A stretch of DNA of 64,000 nt, from positions 744,001 to 808,000 of the forward strand of contig CALSPZ010000001.1 of NCBI GenBank assembly GCA_943788365.1. Reading direction: 5' to 3'. This DNA comes from CAJQGY01 sp905478015. Its GTDB lineage: Bacteria > Pseudomonadota > Gammaproteobacteria > Magnimaribacterales > D2472. This document shows positions 16,059 through 25,547 of this stretch, one piece after another. A program made the position numbers and the translations under genes. The notes under the pieces are model-generated. The model saw nothing but the letters and a program-made list of their open reading frames with translations. It ran no database searches and had not been told where the DNA came from. Positions within the stretch are counted from its first letter, which is position 1; each line of letters starts with the position of its first letter.

Positions 16059-17138
16059 TTAATAAAACTCTTTGAGGGTATTTGATGTATATGGTTTAAT
16101 TTCATTCAGCCTTCCCTCTTGCATTTTTAACACCCACTCATGATCAGCCAACAGAGCTCTTCCAACTGCAACAAGGTCATATTTTCTAACAGATATATCT
16201 TCAATCACTCTTTCAATTCCTGAAACTTCTGCCGGAGCTGTCATGTCAGTAAAGTCTGAGTCTAAACCGACACTTCCAACACTTATTGTTGGTAATTTTG
16301 ATATTTTTTTAGTCCAATATGCTAAATTATTATTGTTTTCATCAAACTCACTTTCCCAATATCTCCTCATGCTTGAATGTAAATAATCAAGCCCTGAATC
16401 AATTGGACCACTAAGCATTCTGGTTAACTCTATGGCATCTCTAGCCAGTCTTGCTGTGTAGTCTTGCTGTTTCCATTGTGAAAACCTAAACCCAACAATA
16501 AAGTCCTTGCTGACATTTGCTCTAATGGCTTTAACAATCTCTGAGGCAAACTTAGCTCTTTTTTCGATGCTGCCCCCATAATCGTCAATCCTATGATTTG
16601 TTCCTTCCCATAAAAAGTTATCAATAAGATATCCATGTGCGCCGTGAATTTCAATGCCATCAAAACCAATTTCTTCGCATGTTCTTGCATCTTCGGCATA
16701 TGCATTTATAGTTTCATTTATATCTTTAACTGTCATTGCATGTGCAACATTTTTGCCAGGCCTTGTTAAGCCTGAGGCGGTATGCCCTGGAACTTTTGGA
16801 TTAGGGCCCATGCCTGGCTTCCTAAACCCGCCACAATGCCATAGCTGCCCTATCACAGCTCCATCATTTGCCTTAATGCCATTAACTAGAGCTTTCCATG
16901 CGTCTTTAGAAGAATCGCTATCAAGCCTTGGAACATTTGGGTAAGCGCTTGATGCGTCATGGCTTACCTCTATTCCTTCGGTAATGATAAGACCAACCTT
17001 TGCTCTTGCCCTTCTTTCATAGTAATCAATTACATCTTGTGTTGGCACGCCTCCTGGAGACATGTTTCTTGTCATTGGAGCCATTACAATTCGATTTCTT
17101 AATTCAGTTTTATTAAGAGTGTATTTATCAAACAACAC
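16059..17138 (-). CDS. NADH:flavin oxidoreductase, Old Yellow Enzyme family
   Basis: FMN-dependent TIM-barrel ene-reductase. Motifs: LRNRIVMAPMTR near the N-terminus, IEIHGAHGYLIDNF with the His pair, and the DYGGSIEKRAKF signature. I place the start at the GTG at 17138, because AGGAGG sits 6 nt before it; the frame continues to a TTG at 17156 but that would put the ribosome-binding site inside the gene. 359 residues. It follows the crotonase with a 1-nt gap, so the two probably act in one acyl or enone pathway, but no substrate can be named. Confidence 0.88.
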   Translation of the reverse strand: MLFDKYTLNKTELRNRIVMAPMTRNMSPGGVPTQDVIDYYERRARAKVGLIITEGIEVSHDASSAYPNVPRLDSDSSKDAWKALVNGIKANDGAVIGQLWHCGGFRKPGMGPNPKVPGHTASGLTRPGKNVAHAMTVKDINETINAYAEDARTCEEIGFDGIEIHGAHGYLIDNFLWEGTNHRIDDYGGSIEKRAKFASEIVKAIRANVSKDFIVGFRFSQWKQQDYTARLARDAIELTRMLSGPIDSGLDYLHSSMRRYWESEFDENNNNLAYWTKKISKLPTISVGSVGLDSDFTDMTAPAEVSGIERVIEDISVRKYDLVAVGRALLADHEWVLKMQEGRLNEIKPYTSNTLKEFY

Positions 17139-17139
17139 T

Positions 17140-18009
17140 TTAGTCCTCCTCTTCAAATTTTGATTTTACCCATGGATAAACATCTGGCATATCTTTAGAA
17201 ACTTTATTAGGAAAAACTGCATTACGCTTTTCTAAAAAAGACATAACTCCTTCGATAGCATCAGTTGAAGCGCCTCTTGATTGAATAACCTTACTATCAA
17301 TAATATGCGCTTCCTCGGGAGAAGGATATGATGAAAGCGACCACATCATTTGACGTGTAGTTGCTATTGAAACAGGTGATGAATTAATAATTATCTTGTT
17401 AGCTATATTCAGTGTTTTTGGTATTAGGTCATTAGGATTAGTTAAGTATGATATTAATCCTGTTTTATGTGCATCATCTGGTAGGACCTTCTCTCCTGAA
17501 TATGACCACTCTAATGCTTTTGATATTCCAACTATTTTTGGAAGAAACCAGCTTGAGCAAGCGTCTGGAGCAATTCCTCTTCTAGCAAATGGAAAGCTAA
17601 AACTTGCATTCGTTGAGGCTATCCTTATATCGGCTGCTAGTTGCAGCGTCGCTCCAACTCCTACAGCAGGGCCATTGCATGCAATGAGTATAGGTTTGAG
17701 GCTGTTTAACATTCTTAATGTCAATATTCCTCCTGAGTCTCTATTAAAATCTTCTGAATAAGATTTAGTATTATCAAACTCAGCATTAAAGGTATTTTTT
17801 CCTGCAGAAAGGTCAGCTCCAGAACAAAATGCTCTTCCTGCTCCGGTTATAACAATAACTTTAATATGATCATCAGCATCACAGTGATCTAAAACAGTTA
17901 TAAAATCTTTAAGCATTGATTGATTAAAAGCATTAAGCTTTTTAGGCCTATTTAATGTAATAAGCGCAACTGAGTTGCTTTCCTCAAAAAGAAGAGTTGA
18001 TAGATTCAA
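17140..18009 (-). CDS. Enoyl-CoA hydratase/isomerase family protein (crotonase)
   Basis: 289-residue crotonase-fold acyl-CoA enzyme. The oxyanion-hole segments GAGRAFCSGADLS and CNGPAVGVGATLQLAADIRIAS are clear, followed by ARRGIAPDACSSWFLPKIVG, typical of a subgroup often annotated only as enoyl-CoA hydratase; the usual Glu after P is Asp here. Start is TTG (18009) with AAGGA 9 nt upstream. It lies 12 nt after ssb and directly before the Old Yellow Enzyme gene. Hydratase versus isomerase activity cannot be decided from sequence. Confidence 0.88.
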   Translation of the reverse strand: MNLSTLLFEESNSVALITLNRPKKLNAFNQSMLKDFITVLDHCDADDHIKVIVITGAGRAFCSGADLSAGKNTFNAEFDNTKSYSEDFNRDSGGILTLRMLNSLKPILIACNGPAVGVGATLQLAADIRIASTNASFSFPFARRGIAPDACSSWFLPKIVGISKALEWSYSGEKVLPDDAHKTGLISYLTNPNDLIPKTLNIANKIIINSSPVSIATTRQMMWSLSSYPSPEEAHIIDSKVIQSRGASTDAIEGVMSFLEKRNAVFPNKVSKDMPDVYPWVKSKFEEED

Positions 18010-18021
18010 TTATTGATTTCC

Positions 18022-18462
18022 TTAAAAAGGAATATCATCATCGGTTAAGCCCGAGCCTGAATCGCCCTCAGAAGGGAATGGAGATTCAGATTGATTATTG
18101 TTCATAGGAGATTCAGATTGAGTATTTCTTGAACCAAGCATTGTTAATTCATTTCCTACTATCTCGGTTGTCCATCTATCTGCACCAGATTTATCTTGCC
18201 ATTTTCTTGTTTGTAACTTTCCTTCAATATATATGCTAGATCCTTTGTCTAAATATTTTTCAACTATCTCTGCTAGCTTTCCAAAAAAAACAACCCTATG
18301 CCACTCTGTCTTATCACGCATCTCACCACTTTCTTTATCTTTCCATGATTCGGTAGTTGCTATTGATAGATTGGCAACAGCTGACTGTGTTGCTGTATAT
18401 CTCATTTCAGGCTTTTGACCTAAATTTCCAACTAAAATAACTTTATTTACGCCTCTACTCAT
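18022..18462 (-). CDS. ssb: Single-stranded DNA-binding protein
   Basis: Tetrameric OB-fold protein protecting single-stranded DNA in replication and repair. 146 residues: OB fold about 1-110 (MSRGVNKVILVGNLGQKPEMRY), a short Ser/Asn/Gln-rich linker and the DDDIPF tip that recruits partner proteins. Divergent from uvrA, as in E. coli, with a 69-nt shared promoter region in which I do not see a LexA box. Confidence 0.97.
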   Translation of the reverse strand: MSRGVNKVILVGNLGQKPEMRYTATQSAVANLSIATTESWKDKESGEMRDKTEWHRVVFFGKLAEIVEKYLDKGSSIYIEGKLQTRKWQDKSGADRWTTEIVGNELTMLGSRNTQSESPMNNNQSESPFPSEGDSGSGLTDDDIPF

Positions 18463-18531
18463 AATAACCTCTTATAATATTCTATGAAGTTTAACTCAAA
18501 TTAATTTTTTCATCACGGATTATTTCTTCTT

Positions 18532-21357
18532 ATGGACAATATTTACATTAAAGGTGCTAGAACTCATAATTTAAAGAATATAAGCCTAGAAATACCTCGT
18601 AACAAAATAGTAGTAATTACAGGGTTATCTGGTTCCGGAAAATCTTCTCTTGCTTTTGATACTCTTTATGCAGAAGGGCAAAGAAGGTACGTAGAATCAC
18701 TATCAACTTATGCTAGGCAGTTCTTATCGATGATGGAAAAACCAGATGTTGATCAAATTGAAGGTTTATCGCCTGCAATTTCGATAGAGCAGAAAGCAAC
18801 CTCTCATAACCCAAGGTCAACCGTTGGGACTGTAACGGAAATATATGACTATCTAAGACTTTTATATGCGAGAGTTGGAACGCCGATTTGTCCTGATCAT
18901 AATGAAGAATTAAAGGCAAAAACAGTTAGCGAAATCTGTAACGATATTTTTAAAATGGCAGATGGTGCAAAGCTAATGGTTTTAGCTCCCCTAGTGAGAG
19001 GAAAGAAAGGCGAGCATAATTCTGTATATGAAGAGCTTAGAAAAGCTGGTTATGTAAGAGTAAAGGTAAATGGAGTTGTGTACCCTATTGAAGAATTTCC
19101 GGAGCTTGAAAAAAATAAAAAGCATGATATTTCAGCAGTTATTGACAGGGTGGTTTTAAAAAAAACAGAAGAGGGTCGATCTAGGCTGTCAGAATCAATA
19201 GAAACATCCTTGTTTTTATCAGACGGATTGGTTGAAATTGAAGAAATAGACAATGAACAAAATATACAATTATTTTCATCTAATTTTTCTTGTTCAAAGT
19301 GTGGTTATAGTATTCCGGAACTAGAGCCTAGAATGTTTTCATTCAATAATCCCTATGGTGCTTGTGAGAAATGTGATGGCTTGGGGGTCATACAATATTT
19401 CAATGAAAAAAGATTGATACAAGATGAAGATGTATCCATAAGCAATGGAGCAATAAAAGGCTGGACAAGAAGAAATAGATTCTATTTCTATCAACTTAAG
19501 TGCCTAAGTAGTCATTTTAATTTTAGCCTAACAACCGCATGGAAAGATTATCCTGATGAAATTAAAAAAATAATTCTTTGGGGCTCTAAAGATAAAGTAG
19601 ATTTTTCTCATAGGTTTAGAAGTGGAAGTAAGATAGTTAGAAAACATAAATTTGAAGGAATTATTCCAAGCACAGAAAGAAGATTCAAAGAAACTGATTC
19701 AGAATATATAAGAGAAGAATTATCAAAACTAATGTCTAAAAGTTCATGTAATGTTTGTAATGGATCTAGGTTAAACAGAATTTCAAGAAATGTTTTTATT
19801 AATAAGACTCCAATTGGTTCTATTACATCTTTAAGAATAAATGATGCTGCTAAATTTATTGAAAATATGAACTTAAAAGGGTCTGAGTTAAAAATTGCTG
19901 AGAAAATTTTAAAAGAGATTTCCGATAGACTAACTTTCCTTGAAGATGTTGGATTGAGTTACCTGACCTTAGAAAGAAGTGCAGAAAGTTTATCAGGAGG
20001 AGAGGCTCAGCGAATTAGGTTAGCAAGTCAAATTGGATCTGGCTTAGTTGGTGTGACATACGTTCTAGATGAGCCGTCAATTGGACTTCATCAACGAGAT
20101 AATGAAAAGCTTATTAAAACATTAAATAATCTTAAAGATCTAGGCAATACGGTTATAGTTGTAGAGCATGATGAGGAAGCTATTAGATGTGCAGATCATA
20201 TAATTGATATAGGCCCTGGTGCAGGTAAACATGGTGGCGAGATATGTGCAGAAGGTTCGCTTGAAGACATACTTAACAATCCAAACTCCATAACTGCAAA
20301 ATATCTTTCTGGTGAGAGGCAAATAGTCATTCCAAAAAAGAGAAAGCCATGCTCAGAAAAATTTATTACTATAGTTAATTCTAATGAGAACAATCTTCAG
20401 AATGTTTCAGCAAGTATCCCAGTAGGTTTATTTACATGCATAACTGGTGTTTCTGGTTCTGGTAAGTCATCTCTTATTAACCAAACCCTTCTTCCGCTTA
20501 GTTCATTTATGCTTAATAAATCAAAGCTAACCAAAGAAATTAAATGCGAAAAAGTTGAAGGACTGGAGCATCTTGATAAGGTGATTAATATTGATCAATC
20601 TCCAATTGGCAGAACGCCAAGGTCTAATCCAGCAACTTATACTGGGTTGTTTTCTCACATTAGAGATTTGCTCTCTCAGACTGTTGAGGCTAGATCTAGA
20701 GGTTATAAGCCTGGAAGATTTAGTTTTAATGTAAAAGGTGGGAGATGTGAGGCCTGTCAAGGTGATGGTATGACGAAGGTTGAAATGCACTTTTTAGCAG
20801 ATGTTTATGTAAAGTGTGATGTTTGTAATGGTGATAGATATAACGAACAAACATTAGAAGTAAAATTTAAAGAAAAAAACATAAGTGATATTTTAAATAT
20901 GACAGTAGAGGAAGCTCTTGATTTTTTTGATGCTCACCCCGCTATAAAGAAAAAGTTAGTAACCCTAAATGATGTCGGTCTTGGGTATATTACTCTCGGG
21001 CAATCTGCAATAACACTTTCAGGAGGCGAAGCTCAAAGAATTAAGCTTGCTAAAGAGCTATCTAAACGCAGCACTGGTAAGACTTTATTTATTTTAGACG
21101 AGCCAACAACGGGACTTCATTTTGCAGATATTGAGTTATTGATGAATGTACTAAATAGACTTAAAGAACAAGGAAATACAATTGTTGTAATTGAACATAA
21201 CCTAGATGTTGTAAAAACAGCTGATTGGATTATTGATTTAGGTCCAGAAGGAGGAAGTGAGGGTGGAACAATTGTTGCTGAGGGGACTCCAGAGGATGTC
21301 TCAAATAAAAAAGGCTCCTATACTGGAGCCTTTTTAAAAGATATTTTAAAAAATTAA
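18532..21357 (+). CDS. uvrA: Excinuclease ABC subunit A
   Basis: Damage-recognition ATPase of nucleotide excision repair. 941 residues, normal length, with two ABC halves: Walker A GLSGSGKSS near 32-40 and GVSGSGKSS in the second half, each with an LSGGEAQRI signature, and two zinc modules (CSKCGYSIPEL...CEKCDG and CEACQGDG...CDVCNGDR). Starts at the ATG 69 nt from divergent ssb. Its last codons contain a bidirectional terminator hairpin (21307-21335), and its stop overlaps the rplQ stop by 4 nt. Confidence 0.98.
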   Translation: MDNIYIKGARTHNLKNISLEIPRNKIVVITGLSGSGKSSLAFDTLYAEGQRRYVESLSTYARQFLSMMEKPDVDQIEGLSPAISIEQKATSHNPRSTVGTVTEIYDYLRLLYARVGTPICPDHNEELKAKTVSEICNDIFKMADGAKLMVLAPLVRGKKGEHNSVYEELRKAGYVRVKVNGVVYPIEEFPELEKNKKHDISAVIDRVVLKKTEEGRSRLSESIETSLFLSDGLVEIEEIDNEQNIQLFSSNFSCSKCGYSIPELEPRMFSFNNPYGACEKCDGLGVIQYFNEKRLIQDEDVSISNGAIKGWTRRNRFYFYQLKCLSSHFNFSLTTAWKDYPDEIKKIILWGSKDKVDFSHRFRSGSKIVRKHKFEGIIPSTERRFKETDSEYIREELSKLMSKSSCNVCNGSRLNRISRNVFINKTPIGSITSLRINDAAKFIENMNLKGSELKIAEKILKEISDRLTFLEDVGLSYLTLERSAESLSGGEAQRIRLASQIGSGLVGVTYVLDEPSIGLHQRDNEKLIKTLNNLKDLGNTVIVVEHDEEAIRCADHIIDIGPGAGKHGGEICAEGSLEDILNNPNSITAKYLSGERQIVIPKKRKPCSEKFITIVNSNENNLQNVSASIPVGLFTCITGVSGSGKSSLINQTLLPLSSFMLNKSKLTKEIKCEKVEGLEHLDKVINIDQSPIGRTPRSNPATYTGLFSHIRDLLSQTVEARSRGYKPGRFSFNVKGGRCEACQGDGMTKVEMHFLADVYVKCDVCNGDRYNEQTLEVKFKEKNISDILNMTVEEALDFFDAHPAIKKKLVTLNDVGLGYITLGQSAITLSGGEAQRIKLAKELSKRSTGKTLFILDEPTTGLHFADIELLMNVLNRLKEQGNTIVVIEHNLDVVKTADWIIDLGPEGGSEGGTIVAEGTPEDVSNKKGSYTGAFLKDILKN
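21307..21335. terminator. Bidirectional intrinsic terminator inside the end of uvrA
   Basis: GGCTCC (21313-21318), six-base loop, GGAGCC (21325-21330), flanked by AAAAA before and TTTTT after, an 11-bp stem when the A/T arms pair. On the minus strand it starts about 20 nt after the rplQ stop with a proper U-run, so it terminates the alpha operon. On the plus strand it lies before the uvrA stop codon (21355-21357). Confidence 0.8.
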
Positions 21358-21764
21358 GCTGCTGAACCTTCTTTTAAATCATCACTGTTTTCGACAACTG
21401 TTTCAGTGTTTCGATCTACAAGCTCAATATAGGCCATATCTGCTTTATCGCCTGGTCTAAATCCAGCTTTAATTATTCTGGTATAGCCACCTTTTCTATC
21501 TTTTGAATTAACAGAAATGGTAGTAAATAGCTTTGCAACAGCGGCATCTGAACGAAGTTTGCTGAATACATGTCTTCTATTTGCAACAGTATCTGTTTTA
21601 CCCATAGTAATTAAAGGCTCTACAAATTTTCTTAGTTCTTTAGCTTTGGGTAGAGTTGTTCTAATAATATCTTGCTCTATAAGCGCAATAGAAAGATTCT
21701 TTAACAGAGCTTTTCTGTGAGATGAGTTTCTATTAAGTTTTCTTCCTGCTTTTCTATGTCTCAT
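21354..21764 (-). CDS. rplQ: 50S ribosomal protein L17
   Basis: Large-subunit protein near the exit tunnel. 136 residues starting MRHRKAGRKLNRNSSHRKALLKNL, the standard L17 signature, with a slightly acidic C-terminal tail. Last gene of the alpha operon, 3 nt after rpoA; the terminator for the whole ribosomal block lies just downstream inside uvrA. Confidence 0.97.
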   Translation of the reverse strand: MRHRKAGRKLNRNSSHRKALLKNLSIALIEQDIIRTTLPKAKELRKFVEPLITMGKTDTVANRRHVFSKLRSDAAVAKLFTTISVNSKDRKGGYTRIIKAGFRPGDKADMAYIELVDRNTETVVENSDDLKEGSAA

Positions 21765-21767
21765 TTT

Positions 21768-22733
21768 TTATCCTAGTGGTGGCCAATTTTCTACAGTCAT
21801 ACCTAATGAAAGATTTTTAGAAGCTAATACGTCTTTAATTTCATTAAGTGATTTTTTGCCAAGATTTGGTGTTTTTAATAAATCAAATTCTGATCTATGA
21901 ATAAGATCTCCTATTAAGAAAATACTTTCAGCTTTTAAACAGTTTGTTGATCTTACTGTTAATTCAAGCTCTTCAATAGATCTAAGCAATAGAGGATCAA
22001 AATCATTTTGATCTTTCTTGGCTTCCTGCTCAGCAATTGCATCTAGATCTACAAAAGCACTTAGTTGTTGCTGAAATATAGTAGCTGCATGCTCTATAGC
22101 CATTTTTGGATCTACAGTACCGTCAGTCTCAAGCTCAATTAGTAGTTTGTCCAAGTCCGTTCTTTTCTCGAATCTTGCATTATCTACAGTATATGAAACT
22201 CTTTTTACAGGGCTGTAAGATGCATCAACTTTTAGTCCACCTACAATTCTATCCTCATCATCTCTCAAGTCAGCAGGCTCATAACCTCTCCCTGTTTTAA
22301 CAGTAAGGGTCATTTTTAAATTAACTTTGTCAATAATTGATGCTACATGAAAGTCTTGATCAACCAATTCAACATTACCAGGAACTTCAAAAGAAGAAGC
22401 TAGGACATCGCATGGGCCTGTTACATCTAAAACTATTTCAGCTGTATCACCTTCGATAACCTTTACAGGCATTTCTTTGATATTAAGTAGGATATCAATT
22501 ACGTCCTCTCTAACACCTTCAATTGTGCTGTACTCATGAGTTATTCCGTCTATAACAACATCTGTTACTGCAGCTCCAGGCATAGATGAAAGTAGAACTC
22601 TTCTTAGTGCATTACCAAGAGTATGTCCAAAACCTCTCTCAAGTGGTTCTAATGTAACTTTTGACAAAGTAGATGAAGTATCATCAACTTGAATTTCTGT
22701 TGGGACTAGTAAGTCGATTACTGATGTTTGCAT
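21768..22733 (-). CDS. rpoA: RNA polymerase alpha subunit
   Basis: Assembles polymerase and contacts UP elements and activators. 321 residues: N-terminal dimerisation domain with LEPLERGFGHTLGNALRRVLLSS (about 28-50), linker near 235-245, and the C-terminal domain (LELTVRSTNCLKAESI, NLGKKSLNEIKDVL). All alpha features for DNA contact look intact. 21 nt after rpsD in the alpha operon. Confidence 0.98.
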   Translation of the reverse strand: MQTSVIDLLVPTEIQVDDTSSTLSKVTLEPLERGFGHTLGNALRRVLLSSMPGAAVTDVVIDGITHEYSTIEGVREDVIDILLNIKEMPVKVIEGDTAEIVLDVTGPCDVLASSFEVPGNVELVDQDFHVASIIDKVNLKMTLTVKTGRGYEPADLRDDEDRIVGGLKVDASYSPVKRVSYTVDNARFEKRTDLDKLLIELETDGTVDPKMAIEHAATIFQQQLSAFVDLDAIAEQEAKKDQNDFDPLLLRSIEELELTVRSTNCLKAESIFLIGDLIHRSEFDLLKTPNLGKKSLNEIKDVLASKNLSLGMTVENWPPLG

Positions 22734-22754
22734 AATTATATCCGCCTTAATTAC

Positions 22755-23378
22755 TTATTTTGAGTAAAGCTCAATAATAAGATTTTCGTTAATTTCTGTT
22801 CCTAAATCTGCTCTATCTGGAGCTGATTTAAATACTCCTTTTAAATTCTTGTCGTCAACCTCAACCCAATCGCATTCTTCTCTTGTTGCTGCAATCTTAA
22901 GAGCAGATGCTATTCTTAGATGTGCTTTTTTAGCCTCTCTAACCTCAATCTCATCACCATCTTGAACTTGATATGAAGGTATGTTTACAACTTGGCCATT
23001 TACCTTAAAAGCTTTATGTGAAACCATTTGTCTAGCTTCAGCTCTTGTACACCCAAAACCCATTCTATAAATAACATTATCAAGCCTTGTTTCTAAAAGG
23101 GATAGAAGGTTTTCACCTGTATTACCTTTCTGAGAAGCAGCTTTTTTGTAGTAATTTCTAAACTGTTTTTCTAGAACGCCGTACATTCTTCTAACTTTCT
23201 GTTTCTCTCTTAGCTGTAATCCATAATCTGAAAGCCTACCACGTCTAGCACCCTGTGCTGCACCTGGAGGTGAATCCATATTACATTTAGATTCAATTGC
23301 TCTTACTCCACTTTTCAAGAACAAATCTGTTCCCTCTCTTCGTGAAAGCCTTAGTGATGGTCCTCTATATCTTGCCAT
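22755..23378 (-). CDS. rpsD: 30S ribosomal protein S4
   Basis: Initiates 16S rRNA assembly with S7. 207 residues; MARYRGPSLRLSRREGTDLFL start, S4 RNA-binding domain about 95-160 (RLDNVIYRMGFGCTRAEARQMV), end NENLIIELYSK. The N-terminal region has only one cysteine (Cys33), so this is the zinc-free type. In E. coli S4 represses the alpha operon through a pseudoknot before rpsM; that space is missing here. Confidence 0.97.
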   Translation of the reverse strand: MARYRGPSLRLSRREGTDLFLKSGVRAIESKCNMDSPPGAAQGARRGRLSDYGLQLREKQKVRRMYGVLEKQFRNYYKKAASQKGNTGENLLSLLETRLDNVIYRMGFGCTRAEARQMVSHKAFKVNGQVVNIPSYQVQDGDEIEVREAKKAHLRIASALKIAATREECDWVEVDDKNLKGVFKSAPDRADLGTEINENLIIELYSK

Positions 23379-23389
23379 TTACTTCTCCG

Positions 23390-23767
23390 TTAAACTCTTC
23401 TTTTTTTAGATGGTCTGCAGCCATTATGGGGTAATGGTGTTACATCCGTGATGCTTTTAATCTTTAAACCACATGCATTCAAAGATCTGATAGCGGATTC
23501 TCTTCCTCCGCCAGGACCTTTAACTTTTACATCTAAATTTATCATTCCAAACTCTTTAGCAGCTGTTCCAGCTTTATCTGCTGCTATCTGTGCTGCAAAA
23601 GGAGTGCTCTTTCTAGAGCCTTTAAACCCCGAGCCTCCAGAAGTAGCCCAACATATTGTATTGCCCTGTTTATCTGTGATAGTTACTATTGTATTGTTGA
23701 AAGATGAATGTATGTGCGCAACACCATCAGTTACAATTTTCTTAGATTTTTTACCTTTTACTGCCAT
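23390..23767 (-). CDS. rpsK: 30S ribosomal protein S11
   Basis: Platform protein at the mRNA exit. 125 residues with the conserved HIHSSFNNTIVTITD start region and the C-terminal LPHNGCRPSKKRRV. 4 nt after rpsM and 11 nt before rpsD in the alpha operon. Confidence 0.97.
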   Translation of the reverse strand: MAVKGKKSKKIVTDGVAHIHSSFNNTIVTITDKQGNTICWATSGGSGFKGSRKSTPFAAQIAADKAGTAAKEFGMINLDVKVKGPGGGRESAIRSLNACGLKIKSITDVTPLPHNGCRPSKKRRV

Positions 23768-23771
23768 TTAA

Positions 23772-24128
23772 TTAACCTCTCATTGGTTTTTTAGCGCCTT
23801 TTCTTGTTCTTGCGTTAGTTTTAGTTCTCTGACCTCTTGTTGGGAGCTTTCTTCTATGCCTAACACCTCTGTAGGATTTTAAATCCATCAATCTTTTTAT
23901 ATTTGTGCTGATTTCTCTTCTTAAATCACCCTCAACTATTACTTTAGCTATAGAGCCTCTTATTAGCTCAATTTCATCCTCAGTTAAGTCAGATACTTTC
24001 CTAGTAAAATCTATCTTTAGATCTTTGCATATGGTTTGTGCAGAAGTTCTGCCAATACCAAATATATGTGTAAGAGAAATCTCTACATGTTTGTTTTCTG
24101 GAATATTTACGCCTGCTATCCTTGCCAT
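23772..24128 (-). CDS. rpsM: 30S ribosomal protein S13
   Basis: Head protein forming bridges to the 50S subunit. 118 residues from MARIAGVNIPENKHVEISLTH to the basic tail TNARTRKGAKKPMRG. It follows rpmJ by only 3 nt, so the S4-binding pseudoknot that precedes rpsM in E. coli cannot be in its usual place. Confidence 0.97.
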   Translation of the reverse strand: MARIAGVNIPENKHVEISLTHIFGIGRTSAQTICKDLKIDFTRKVSDLTEDEIELIRGSIAKVIVEGDLRREISTNIKRLMDLKSYRGVRHRRKLPTRGQRTKTNARTRKGAKKPMRG

Positions 24129-24131
24129 AAC

Positions 24132-24248
24132 TTAACCTTGCCTTTGTTTATGTTTTTTGTCTGTTTTACAGATTACAAATAAGACACCATTTCGTCTCAC
24201 TATTTTGCAATTTCTGCATATTTTTTTTACTGATGCTTTAACTTTCAT
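24132..24248 (-). CDS. rpmJ: 50S ribosomal protein L36
   Basis: A 38-residue gene found by translating the gap between secY and rpsM: MKVKASVKKICRNCKIVRRN, ending KKHKQRQG. Cys11, Cys14, Cys27 and His33 form the zinc ribbon, so this is the zinc-containing (C+) paralogue. It starts 1 nt after the secY stop, at the border of the spc and alpha genes as in E. coli. Confidence 0.95.
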   Translation of the reverse strand: MKVKASVKKICRNCKIVRRNGVLFVICKTDKKHKQRQG

Positions 24249-24249
24249 A

Positions 24250-25545
24250 TTATCTTTTGTAGTTTTTTAGGTTTGCTTTTTTCATTAATGACGCGTATTG
24301 ACCTGACATTAAATGAGATTGTACTTGTGCCATGAAGTCCATAAGAACAACAACAATAATTAAAACTGATGTTCCTCCAAAATAGAATGATACTCCAGCA
24401 AAATTTATCAGAGCTAGTGGCAATAAGCATATTAGAGTTAAATAGATGGCTCCAAAAACGGTTAATCTTGCAAGAACAGCATCTATATAGTTTGCAGTTT
24501 GTTCTCCAGGTCTTATTCCAGCAATGTACGCACCTGATCTCTTGAGGTTATCGGATACCTCTTTTGTATTAAAGGTTAAAGCTAGCCAGATAAAGCAAAA
24601 GGATATAATCAATGTAGCAAATACAAGGATATACAACGGCTGTCCTGGATTTAATGCTAATGAAATACTTTGTAAGAATCCTAATGAGTCGCTTTGACCA
24701 AACCAAGTTGACAATGAAGCTGGAAATAAAAGGAATGTACTAGCAAAAATAGCTGGAATAACACCTGCCATATTAACTTTGAAAGGAAGATGGCTAGTTT
24801 GAGCTTGCATCATTCTTCTGCCTTGCTGTCTTTGTGCGTAATTAACTGTGATTCTTCTTTGCCCTCTTTCTATGAATACAACGATAGCAATTACAACCAT
24901 TGCTAATAGGCCTATGCCAATTAATAACAAGATATTTAGATCTCCTTGTCTTGATTGTTCTAGAGCTTGTCCAATAGCTCCAGGAATACCAGTTAAAATA
25001 CTTGTTGCAATAATAATAGATATTCCATTACCTATACCTCTTTCGGAGACTTGCTCACCAAGCCACATAAGAAAAACTGTTCCAGCTACAACAGAAAATA
25101 CTGCTGAAATAAAGAATGATGTGCCTGGAGCGAAGGCTAGGCCACTTGCTGATAGTGTTACTGCAAGAGCTGAGGCTTGAATAAATGCAAGTAATACAGT
25201 TCCATATCTTGTGTACTGAGTAATTTTATTTCGTCCCGCCTGACCATCTTTCTTAAGCTCAATTAAATAAGGAATTGAGTTTGAAAATAGCTGCATGATA
25301 ATTGCAGCAGATATATATGGAATTACGTTAAGAGCAAAAATACTCATTCTTTCTAAAGCACCACCTGAGAACATATTAAACATATCAAGAATCGTTCCCT
25401 GATTCTGTTCAAATAACTGTGCTAGTCTGTCAGGATCAATTCCCGGAATTGGAATGTGTGTACCAATTCTATAGACAACAATAGCCATGAAGACAAACCT
25501 AAGTCTTTTCCAGAGATCGCTCATTCCTGTTCCTTGATCTGCCAT
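24250..25545 (-). CDS. secY: Protein translocase subunit SecY
   Basis: Channel subunit of the Sec translocon in the inner membrane. 431 residues with ten hydrophobic helices; the plug-region start (RIGTHIPIPGID), the NVIPYISAAIIMQLF helix and the cytoplasmic loop QRRITVNYAQRQ are recognisable. 2 nt after rplO. Its partner secE is in the nusG cluster of this window. Confidence 0.97.
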   Translation of the reverse strand: MADQGTGMSDLWKRLRFVFMAIVVYRIGTHIPIPGIDPDRLAQLFEQNQGTILDMFNMFSGGALERMSIFALNVIPYISAAIIMQLFSNSIPYLIELKKDGQAGRNKITQYTRYGTVLLAFIQASALAVTLSASGLAFAPGTSFFISAVFSVVAGTVFLMWLGEQVSERGIGNGISIIIATSILTGIPGAIGQALEQSRQGDLNILLLIGIGLLAMVVIAIVVFIERGQRRITVNYAQRQQGRRMMQAQTSHLPFKVNMAGVIPAIFASTFLLFPASLSTWFGQSDSLGFLQSISLALNPGQPLYILVFATLIISFCFIWLALTFNTKEVSDNLKRSGAYIAGIRPGEQTANYIDAVLARLTVFGAIYLTLICLLPLALINFAGVSFYFGGTSVLIIVVVLMDFMAQVQSHLMSGQYASLMKKANLKNYKR

Positions 25546-25547
25546 AA

